Source of the DNA: Dehalococcoidia bacterium
Lineage (GTDB): Bacteria; Chloroflexota; Dehalococcoidia; Dehalococcoidales; Fen-1064
Reading direction: 5' to 3'
Assembly (NCBI GenBank): GCA_003153955.1
Contig: PMCB01000132.1
Location: forward strand, 1-16,859
Length of the DNA: 16,859 nucleotides
Shown here: positions 1 to 5,612 of the stretch, piece after piece
Layout of the letters: each line of letters opens with the position of its first letter
How positions within the stretch are numbered: the first letter of the stretch is position 1
The notes under the pieces: generated by a model
Database searches by the model: none
The model's input: only the letters and a program-made list of their open reading frames with translations
What the model was told of the DNA's origin: nothing
Translations under genes and position numbers: made by a program

Positions 1-224
1 CCCATTCTTCGATTAGAAAAGAGTCCCCCTGTCAGGTAGCCTTTGCGGCTAAACATTGGAAAAGGAATGTTTTTAGAAAAACTGGCATTTTTTATCAGAA
101 CGGATATCTGCCAACGATAAAATATCAATATGTTATAATCAGTAACGAATAAATAATATTGAAAAATACTACTAATGGGTAATTATCAGCCACTGCAGCC
201 CGAATTATAAAGGCGAAGATAAAG
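1..224. other. Non-coding left edge of the window
   Basis: No reading frame of convincing quality crosses this stretch on either strand. The first 60 bases contain a small GC-rich hairpin (AGCC-TTTGC-GGCT, 38-50) that belongs to no RNA family I can name with confidence. The only interpretable element is an extended -10 box at 131-139, which probably drives the lipoprotein gene at 225. The gene to the left of the window is not visible. Confidence 0.5.
131..139 (+). promoter_or_regulatory. Extended -10 promoter for the lipoprotein gene
   Basis: The sequence TGT-TATAAT is a perfect -10 hexamer with the TGn extension. The position 17 bp upstream (111-116, CCAACG) is a poor -35 box, so recognition would rely on the extended -10. 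The predicted start near 146 leaves a leader of about 80 nt before the ATG at 225. Confidence 0.5.
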
Positions 225-809
225 ATGAATAAAAAACAATTCAGTTTTGCTGCCGCAGTTTTGGTTCTGCCAACGTTAATAATTTTGATAACATCGTGCA
301 GCTCAAAGCCTCCCAGTGCTACCACAACTACAGACGATGTTAATTCCCTGGATTTCGCGCAGAAAATAATGCAGACTCAAATTTCGGCAGCTCCTATTGA
401 AGACGCCGGTAAGTCGCTGGAGCCTGAATTAAGCGCCCAATATCCGGACACTTTCGGTGGGTTGTGGGTGGAGTATACCCCTAAATTCCATTTTGTTGTT
501 GCATTTACAAGTGGGGGCGAAGAAGCTGTCCAGCCGTACCGCCAGGGATTATTGGCAAATGCCATTGAAGTACGCACCGTCAAATATTCTTACCGAAGCC
601 TCCAAAAAGCGCAAACGGATATAATGACAGCCCTCAACAAACTGAACATTGAATTCAACTCAGGAATCATGACGATGGATAACGTGGTGGAATTGGATAT
701 TGCCAAAACAGATATGCCCAGACTGAATGATGCCGTTCAGTCTGGGCATTTGTTAATACCCGATTGCGTTAAAATTGTGCCTGTTGACGCACTGGCTAGC
801 CCCCTTTAG
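225..809 (+). CDS. Predicted lipoprotein with protease-prodomain-like region
   Basis: The product has 194 residues. The N-terminus is a lipoprotein signal: positive residues (MNKKQ), a hydrophobic core, then ITSC at residues 22-25, with Cys25 the likely lipidated residue. A short Ser/Thr-rich linker follows, so the protein should be anchored outside the membrane. The region around residues 77-160 (FGGLWVEY, then FVVAFTSGG, then IEVRTVKYSYRSLQ) resembles by eye the small alpha/beta prodomains of secreted trypsin-like proteases of the streptogrisin/alpha-lytic type, but no protease domain follows. That resemblance is an inference made without a search. The ribosome binding site is weak (ggcgaagataaag). 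The gene converges on the lyase gene at 835, and a perfect 14-bp inverted repeat lies inside its 3' part. Function is unknown; existence of the gene is well supported by its signal peptide and length. Confidence 0.75.
   Translation: MNKKQFSFAAAVLVLPTLIILITSCSSKPPSATTTTDDVNSLDFAQKIMQTQISAAPIEDAGKSLEPELSAQYPDTFGGLWVEYTPKFHFVVAFTSGGEEAVQPYRQGLLANAIEVRTVKYSYRSLQKAQTDIMTALNKLNIEFNSGIMTMDNVVELDIAKTDMPRLNDAVQSGHLLIPDCVKIVPVDALASPL
714..749. repeat. Perfect 14-bp inverted repeat inside the lipoprotein gene
   Basis: The arms ATGCCCAGACTGAA (714-727) and TTCAGTCTGGGCAT (736-749) are exactly complementary around an 8-nt loop. The element lies in frame within the coding sequence, about 20 codons before the stop. 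Read on the minus strand it comes 86 bases after the stop of the lyase operon and is followed by ATCTGTTTT. It could therefore be the transcript end of that operon placed inside the convergent gene. The terminator role is inferred, and the U-tract is poor. Confidence 0.6.
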
Positions 810-820
810 CGGGGTTTAGC
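795..820. terminator. Imperfect hairpin between convergent genes
   Basis: GCTAG-CCCC pairs with GGGG-TTTAGC around the loop TTTAGC, with one wobble and one mismatch, and it overlaps the TAG stop of the lipoprotein gene. It lies in the 25-bp gap between two convergent stop codons, where a terminator is expected. No run of T follows on either strand, so it is at best a weak intrinsic terminator. Confidence 0.3.
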
Positions 821-834
821 CCGAACATTCTAAG

Positions 835-1737
835 TTAGCACTTTTTCGTGGTGACGTACTTTTCTTCCAGGCCTTCCCAGAAATCCAAACGGCGCAGCTT
901 GTTGAGATAAGCGTTATCCGGCAAGCCGGCGGGAAAGAAGCTTTTTGTCGAGCCGGTATCATAAAGACCTTGATACATATCGATTAAGGCTTTGGCCACG
1001 CCGGGAAGGGGATTACCCGGTACCCACAGTTTGGCGCCGATATCTTCGTAGTCTTTGGTGGTAAATTCTTCCGGCCCCGAGCCCCAAATCCAGACTTTGG
1101 GTGCGCCCATTTTTTTATAAATATCTTTCATGATGGACTTGGTGGTCTCGCCGGATTTCGGTTTGATGGTATCGATACCTTGAGGAAGGAGCGCATCGAC
1201 GCCTAAATCCACCGCCGCTTTCATCCTTGCAATTGCGTCTTCCACGCCGTTGGTCCGTAAGGAATCAGTGCGGGCACAGATGAAAAAGTCTTTATCTTCT
1301 TTTTCGCGGGCTTCCATGGCAGCCTTGAGTTTACCGATATATTCATCCAGCGGAACAACTTCCTGGGTTCCGAGCGCCGGGCATTTGGTTGGGTGCTTCT
1401 GGTCGTCAAGGAACAAGCCTGCAGCCCCGGCCCGGATCAGTTCGCGAGTGGTACGGTAAGCGGCCAACGCTCCGCCGTAGCCGTCATCAGCGTCCACGAT
1501 GAAAGGGATATCCACCGAATTGACCATATTTCTGACGATATTCACGACTTCAGTGGCCGTGGCAATACCGAAATCAGGCATACCGAGTTGAGCGTCGCGG
1601 ATCCCGTAACCGGTCATAAAAACAGCTTTAAACCCGACCGCTTCCGCCATACGGGCAGACAAACAGTCGTAAGCGCAGGGAATGACTTTCAATCCGGGTT
1701 CATTAAGTAATTTCCGCAGCATTTTCGTCTTTTTCAT
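835..1737 (-). CDS. PEP mutase/isocitrate lyase superfamily C-C lyase
   Basis: The product has 300 residues from the ATG at 1737, which has an AAGGGG ribosome binding site 8 bases upstream; an in-frame ATG at 1770 would overlap the previous gene and lacks this site. The fold is the alpha/beta barrel of the PEP mutase/isocitrate lyase superfamily: VIPCAYDCLSAR (18-29), FMTGYG..LGMPD (40-54), the Mg-binding segment VDADDGYGG (81-89), DDQ (111-113), FFICARTDS (151-159) and DALLPQG (181-187). Known members cleave 2-methylisocitrate, isocitrate or 2,3-dimethylmalate, decarboxylate oxaloacetate, or rearrange phosphonates. The flexible-loop signature KRCGH reads TKCPA here (117-121): the Cys is kept and the Gly-His is lost. 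The usual PE after the sixth strand is PQ. It is the last gene of an operon with aconitase-type subunits, which suggests cleavage of a hydroxy-dicarboxylate or -tricarboxylate made by that enzyme. Exact substrate unknown. Confidence 0.85.
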   Translation of the reverse strand: MKKTKMLRKLLNEPGLKVIPCAYDCLSARMAEAVGFKAVFMTGYGIRDAQLGMPDFGIATATEVVNIVRNMVNSVDIPFIVDADDGYGGALAAYRTTRELIRAGAAGLFLDDQKHPTKCPALGTQEVVPLDEYIGKLKAAMEAREKEDKDFFICARTDSLRTNGVEDAIARMKAAVDLGVDALLPQGIDTIKPKSGETTKSIMKDIYKKMGAPKVWIWGSGPEEFTTKDYEDIGAKLWVPGNPLPGVAKALIDMYQGLYDTGSTKSFFPAGLPDNAYLNKLRRLDFWEGLEEKYVTTKKC

Positions 1738-1750
1738 CAAAATACCCCTT

Positions 1751-2269
1751 TTATATTTTACCTTCAGCAATCAGTTTATCGGTATACGGTTCGATGCCGC
1801 CGGCCGACATGATTTCCAGTAAAAAGTCAGGCAGCGGTGTAAATTTCAGGGTTTTCTTGGTAGTGACGTTCTTGATTTCACCGGCCTCAAGGTCAACTTC
1901 CAGAATATCGCCGGCCTTAACATTTTTATTTATCCCTTCCAGTTCAATAATTGGCAAACCCAGATTGATGGAATTTTTAAAGAAGTTCCGGTCGAATGAT
2001 TCGGCGATGACACAAGAGATGCCGGCTTGTTTGATGCCGATATTGGCGTGCTGGTGGCCGTGCCCGCAGCCCATATTGGTGCCGACGACCATGATATCGC
2101 CCTTCTTCACTTTCTTCGGGAATTCAGGGTCGACCGGGGTCATCACCCATTTGCCGAAATTACCGTCTTTCATTAAACCCATTTCACGTTCGCGAAACGG
2201 GATAATTTCTTTATCGACATCCAGATTATCACCAAAGACCCATACTTTGCCTTTGAATTTTAAAGCCAT
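1751..2269 (-). CDS. Aconitase/IPM isomerase-type small subunit (LeuD-like)
   Basis: The product has 172 residues, normal for a LeuD/DmdB-type swivel domain. Family marks are VWVFGDNLDVDKEIIP (9-24), where other members have the substrate-contacting GD-N-TD-IIP segment, the glycine-rich motif at 63-75, and GISCVIAESFDRNFFKNSINLGLP further on. In aconitases and isopropylmalate isomerases the glycine-rich motif reads NFGCGSSREHA and supplies the catalytic Ser and the carboxylate-binding Arg. Here it reads NMGCGHGHQHA, so Ser-Ser-Arg-Glu is replaced by His-Gly-His-Gln. The frame, length and remaining motifs are intact, so this looks like altered specificity, not decay. An AAGGAG ribosome binding site precedes the ATG. 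The gene starts 11 bp after the large subunit gene stops and ends 13 bp before the lyase gene begins, so the three are translated from one message. It should form a heterodimer or higher complex with the large subunit. Confidence 0.88.
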   Translation of the reverse strand: MALKFKGKVWVFGDNLDVDKEIIPFREREMGLMKDGNFGKWVMTPVDPEFPKKVKKGDIMVVGTNMGCGHGHQHANIGIKQAGISCVIAESFDRNFFKNSINLGLPIIELEGINKNVKAGDILEVDLEAGEIKNVTTKKTLKFTPLPDFLLEIMSAGGIEPYTDKLIAEGKI

Positions 2270-2280
2270 TAATTTACTCC

Positions 2281-3561
2281 TTAAAGATATTTGCGGGGGT
2301 CAGCGATTTTACCTTCGAGCGCGGAGGCGGCAACAGTGGCGGGGCTGCCCAGATAGACCTGAGCGCTTTCTTCGCCCATGCGTCCCGGGACGTTGGTGGT
2401 ACTGGAGGCGATACAGACCTCGTTCTTGGCGAGCGGGGTGTAGAATCCCGGACACATGCTGCAGCTGGGGGCGCAAATCAGACAACCGGCTTCCAGCAGC
2501 GTAGAAATGATGCCTTCCTTATCCGTCCGGAGCATTGTTTCCGCAGACCCGGGAGTGACATTGAACATCACATCAGGGTGGATTTTTTTGCCTTTTAAAA
2601 TCCTGGCGGCAATTCTCAAATCTTCGTCACGGCCGCTGGCGCAGGAACCGATGAAAGCGGTGGTGATTTTGGTGCCCTCAACCGATGAAACAGGCTGGAC
2701 GGTACGCCGGTACGGCGGAACAACGATCTGCGGCTCAATTTTGGAACCGTCGTAGGTATATGTTTTAGCATACACGGCATCCGGGTCGCTGTACTGAGGC
2801 TCATAATGAACTTTGGTCCGTGTTTTGAACCAGTCAAATACTTTTTGGTCGGGATTAACGATGCCGGTCTTCGCGCCGGTAAAAATGGAGAGGCAGCACA
2901 TGGATAAACGCCCGTCGAGGCTCATATCTTCGACGACCTGTCCCGTAAATTCCATCGCCTGATAGACAGCCCCGGCCGGACCGATTTGGCCAAGGATATA
3001 TTCAAATACATCCCGGCCCATTACGCCGTCCTGCAGTTTACCGGTGATGTTGAATTTGATACTTTTCGGCACACGGAACCACATCCAGCCGAGCCGCAGA
3101 AAAGCAGGTTCTGCGGCGGAAAGATTGATACCCAGACAGCCGACCCCGCCGGCAGTAGGGCAATGGGTATCGGCGTGCAGGTAAACATTGCCCGGCAGCG
3201 CCCAGCCTTTTTCGATGGGAAGATGGTGACATGTGCCGACATTACCCAAATCGAGGATATTTTCTTTAGGAACACCTAACGACAAGGCCCATTCTTTAGT
3301 AATGCGGTGGGATTCCCTGTTGGTTACATTATCCTGCTGCCTGGCCCAGGTGCCGCAATGTTCCGGGGCAATCATCACTTTTTTGGGGTCAAAAAATTTA
3401 TCCCAGCCGAGACGCTCATATTCCCGGGAATTAAGGGCGCCGATATCGCTGCCGACCTGAATATAGGTGTCTTTGATACCGAATTTAAGATAATCTCCGG
3501 GAGAAACCTCCGGTTTGCCGGCAGCTTTGGCCATGATTTTTTCGACGATGGTTTTTCCCAT
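2281..3561 (-). CDS. Aconitase/IPM isomerase-type large subunit (LeuC-like)
   Basis: The product has 426 residues, the usual length of the short LeuC/HACN/DmdA-type large subunit that carries the [4Fe-4S] cluster of a hydro-lyase. The three cluster cysteines are visible: Cys307 in IGSCASGR and Cys367 and Cys370 in SCSMCPGF. The substrate-side segment TTNVPGRMG (388-396) keeps the expected Arg. The family motif G-DSHT-T-GA appears as ADTHCPTAGG (130-139), and the SCTNGR motif as SCASGR, so two family hallmarks have changed. Known relatives isomerise isopropylmalate, hydrate homoaconitate or dehydrate 2,3-dimethylmalate; none can be chosen from sequence alone. An AGAGAGG ribosome binding site precedes the ATG, and a consensus promoter lies about 150 bp upstream. 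It is the first gene of the operon with the small subunit and the C-C lyase. Confidence 0.88.
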   Translation of the reverse strand: MGKTIVEKIMAKAAGKPEVSPGDYLKFGIKDTYIQVGSDIGALNSREYERLGWDKFFDPKKVMIAPEHCGTWARQQDNVTNRESHRITKEWALSLGVPKENILDLGNVGTCHHLPIEKGWALPGNVYLHADTHCPTAGGVGCLGINLSAAEPAFLRLGWMWFRVPKSIKFNITGKLQDGVMGRDVFEYILGQIGPAGAVYQAMEFTGQVVEDMSLDGRLSMCCLSIFTGAKTGIVNPDQKVFDWFKTRTKVHYEPQYSDPDAVYAKTYTYDGSKIEPQIVVPPYRRTVQPVSSVEGTKITTAFIGSCASGRDEDLRIAARILKGKKIHPDVMFNVTPGSAETMLRTDKEGIISTLLEAGCLICAPSCSMCPGFYTPLAKNEVCIASSTTNVPGRMGEESAQVYLGSPATVAASALEGKIADPRKYL

Positions 3562-3712
3562 GCTAAAAATACCTCTCTTTTTGTCTCAGGCTTTAAATAC
3601 ATTGAGAAAGCCGGATAATATTAAAAAACGATAGGGAAATGATGCAGCCGATTTCGAATCAGGCAGTGAATTAAAAAACATGATACTTTGATATCACCTA
3701 TCTTTTGCAGAC

Positions 3713-3741
3713 AGGATAACACTCAAAAAAAGTTTTGTCAA
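3713..3741 (-). promoter_or_regulatory. Promoter of the LeuC-like/LeuD-like/lyase operon
   Basis: On the minus strand a perfect TTGACA (3736-3741) and TATCCT (3713-3718) are separated by exactly 17 bp. Transcription would start near 3706, giving a leader of about 145 nt before the ATG at 3561. The leader contains a short hairpin (TGATA-TCAAAG-TATCA followed by TGTTTTTT) and later CCCTATCG followed by TTTTTT. The long leader leaves room for attenuation, but no known riboswitch is recognisable. Confidence 0.65.
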
Positions 3742-3811
3742 ACAAAAAATATGTTGATTTTATTTATAACGATAAAAAGATAAAATTAATGAATAATTAG
3801 AGCCTAATTGT

Positions 3812-4516
3812 TCATCTTCCGATATGGCGGCGCGCAAATTCCTCGAAATCCCGTAGGCCCGAAGGAGAACCGATTTCATAGAACCGTTCAGTAACTTCAA
3901 AAGCAAGCAGTTGTTCGATTCCGATCAAGCGGATAAATAGGTCTTCCAGCGGAGAAAAACGATTTTCCGGAATCAGCTGAAGGACTTCTTTGCGGAAGAT
4001 TACGGCGCCGTAATCGATGTAAACCATGTCTTGCGTTTGTTCGGCTTTACTGTATTTCGCGACCATGTTGTTTTTAACGGCGATGTTGCTTTTGTCATAA
4101 GAGTCATCATTCTTAAAAATGGTATCAAGACCGAGTTTGTTCTGAGAGCAAAAATACGACATCATTTTGGCAAAGTTCAGGAAAAGATAGGAATCTCCGT
4201 ACATCACGACGAAAATATCCTTTAAAAAAGGTCCGGCATTTTTCAGCGCGCCGGCGGTGCCTAGCGGCTTTTCTTCCGGACTGTAATGGAGGCTCACATC
4301 ATATCTGCTGCCGTCACCGAAAGCTTCCTGAATTTGCGCACCCAGGTGGCCGGTACAAAGTACAATATCGCTGATACCGTTGTTCTTTAATAACTCGAGT
4401 TGATAGGCGAGGAACGGTTTATCGAGTATTTCTACCAGGGATTTCGGGCGGTTTTCCGTTAAATTACCGAGTCTGGTGGCCAGTCCGCCGGCTAAAATTA
4501 CAACCTGAATATCCAT
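3812..4516 (-). CDS. Sugar-1-phosphate nucleotidyltransferase
   Basis: The product has 234 residues, close to the size of HddC/GmhD- and RmlA-like enzymes that couple a sugar 1-phosphate to an NTP. The N-terminal nucleotide-binding motif LAGG.ATRL....RPKSL is intact (8-27), with Arg15 and Lys25 the expected contacts. GTAGAL (86-91) contacts the base and sugar in relatives, and GDS at 107-109 supplies the metal-binding Asp. Near the C-terminus the usual D-I-G-T-P appears as E-I-G-S-P, a conservative change of the second metal ligand. There is no left-handed beta-helix or acyltransferase tail. It has its own promoter and no glycan genes beside it, so the sugar cannot be named; nucleotide-activated heptose, mannose or glucose for a surface glycan are all possible. 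Confidence 0.82.
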   Translation of the reverse strand: MDIQVVILAGGLATRLGNLTENRPKSLVEILDKPFLAYQLELLKNNGISDIVLCTGHLGAQIQEAFGDGSRYDVSLHYSPEEKPLGTAGALKNAGPFLKDIFVVMYGDSYLFLNFAKMMSYFCSQNKLGLDTIFKNDDSYDKSNIAVKNNMVAKYSKAEQTQDMVYIDYGAVIFRKEVLQLIPENRFSPLEDLFIRLIGIEQLLAFEVTERFYEIGSPSGLRDFEEFARRHIGR

Positions 4517-4571
4517 TATTTAAATCCGCTATATAAATATCAATTAAATATGAATCAATATAAATACCCAA

Positions 4572-4600
4572 ACTATATCGAAGCCGGTTGGAAATGTCAA
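4572..4600 (-). promoter_or_regulatory. Promoter of the nucleotidyltransferase gene
   Basis: On the minus strand TTGACA (4595-4600) and TATAGT (4572-4577) lie exactly 17 bp apart. The start would be near 4565, about 50 nt before the ATG at 4516. A 7-bp inverted repeat, GCCGGTT (4583-4589) and AACCGGC (4615-4621), brackets the -35 box and could be an operator. Confidence 0.68.
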
Positions 4601-4682
4601 TATTAATGGGCCGAAACCGGCAATCAGTCAGCGGATAAATAATCAAGAATTAAGTATCGATAATCAGGAATCAGTTTGCTTC

Positions 4683-4711
4683 TTGAATTAGGCGGGGCTT
4701 TAACATACAAT
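4683..4711 (+). promoter_or_regulatory. Promoter of the Asp-tail protein gene
   Basis: TTGAAT (4683-4688) and TACAAT (4706-4711) are spaced by 17 bp. The predicted start falls near 4718. This leaves about 40 nt before the ATG at 4758, and it coincides with an in-frame GTG at 4719. Confidence 0.6.
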
Positions 4712-4757
4712 TCATTTAGTGGCTGTAAAACCGGTCACAAAAACGAAGGTGAGTGAA

Positions 4758-5510
4758 ATGAGCAAATTCATTGAAAGATTACAACAGGTAATGACGCCCT
4801 CTGTTCAATCCATGGGCTTTATGACGGCAAAAGCGCAATGCGCCAGACCGAAAATACAGCTTGTTCTGAACGTTAACGCAAGCAAAGCAAAAACTCAGAT
4901 CAAAGAAGCGGCCGGGGCTGATGCTCTCCTCTTTTCCAATGGTGCAGTTGACTGCGGAGAGACAGTAACCGGAATGCGGCTGGTAAAAGGCGACGCAGAA
5001 GAAGTCGAGAAAGCGGTCAAAGCCGGAGCTGATTTCGTTGTCTTGCCGCTAAGCGGAGAAGTTTTAGCACCCGATAAAAAAGTGGGAAAAATTATTCAAA
5101 TAGAGGACGCAATCACCGACATTATGTTACGCACGGTTAGCGATCTCCCGGCAGACGCGGTACTTTTGATGGAAGACAAAGAAAACAGCCTGTCATTGAC
5201 TTGGAAAAGATTGATGCTGATTCGCAAGTTCGCCTCCCTATCAGGCAAGCCCTTGCTGATTGAAGTCCTGGCAAGTGTTAAAGAGACCGAGCTGCAACAG
5301 ATTTGGGATGCCGGAGTCAGCGGCGTAGTCGTCAGGATAGACGCGGAACAGGCTGAAGCCGCGGCCGCGAATTTGCGGCAAATAATCGAAAAACTGACAT
5401 TTCCATCGAAACAGAAGAATGGAAAAAACATGGCGATTGTGCCCGCGGTGACCGTTGCTGCCGAAGCTCCCAAAGAAGACGACGATGACGATGATGACGA
5501 CGACGAATAG
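4758..5510 (+). CDS. Uncharacterised TIM-barrel-like protein with poly-Asp tail
   Basis: The product has 250 residues from the ATG at 4758, which follows a good ribosome binding site (AAGGTGAG, 4747-4754). An in-frame GTG at 4719 would add 13 residues but has no such site. I do not recognise a named family. The pattern of alternating strands and helices, with segments such as AGADALLFSNG, AGADFVVLPLSG, KPLLIEVLAS and AGVSGVVVRID, suggests a beta/alpha barrel like those of phosphate-sugar or flavin enzymes, but no catalytic motif is evident. A hydrophobic, Ala-rich linker leads to a C-terminal run of nine Asp residues and a final Glu. The Asp codons are a mix of GAC and GAT, so it is not a recent triplet expansion. 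No signal peptide or membrane segment is visible, so it is probably cytosolic. It is transcribed alone. Confidence 0.8.
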   Translation: MSKFIERLQQVMTPSVQSMGFMTAKAQCARPKIQLVLNVNASKAKTQIKEAAGADALLFSNGAVDCGETVTGMRLVKGDAEEVEKAVKAGADFVVLPLSGEVLAPDKKVGKIIQIEDAITDIMLRTVSDLPADAVLLMEDKENSLSLTWKRLMLIRKFASLSGKPLLIEVLASVKETELQQIWDAGVSGVVVRIDAEQAEAAAANLRQIIEKLTFPSKQKNGKNMAIVPAVTVAAEAPKEDDDDDDDDDE

Positions 5511-5555
5511 GGTTATTTGCTGCTAAAAAGCGCACTCATTATACCGGATAAAAAA

Positions 5556-5587
5556 GCACCTCTCCATATTTAAAGAGGTGTTTTTTT
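5556..5587. terminator. Bidirectional intrinsic terminator
   Basis: CACCTCT (5557-5563) pairs with AGAGGTG (5574-5580) and is followed by seven T on the plus strand. On the minus strand the same hairpin is followed by GCTTTTTT. It separates the convergent Asp-tail gene and guaB3-like gene and can end both transcripts. Confidence 0.88.
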
Positions 5588-5612
5588 GTTTAGTTTGTTG
5601 AAGCGTTGTTAA

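Noticed and set aside
1..60. Possible riboswitch-like segment (agcctttgcggctaaacattgg), reminiscent of cyclic di-GMP-I aptamers
   Set aside because: Only a short hairpin and a CTAAAC-like string are shared; the GGGCAAACC and GACGCAAAGCC segments and the second stem are missing on both strands.
1738..1770. Upstream ATG for the lyase gene giving 11 extra residues
   Set aside because: It would overlap the end of the LeuD-like gene, and the AAGGGG site is placed for the ATG at 1737.
1794..2504. Plus-strand open frame of 236 codons across the LeuD-like/LeuC-like junction
   Set aside because: It spans an intergenic gap and its ribosome binding site in antisense; the minus-strand genes carry the conserved motifs.
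2281..3561. Plain annotation as leuC/leuD of leucine biosynthesis
   Set aside because: No leuA or leuB is adjacent, the partner is a C-C lyase, and the SSRE and DSHT motifs of isopropylmalate isomerase are replaced, so the leucine gene symbols were not applied.
3640..3712. Attenuator in the leader of the LeuC-like operon (short hairpins followed by T-runs)
   Set aside because: The stems are only 5-6 bp and weak, no leader peptide rich in a branched amino acid is visible, and no known aptamer is present.
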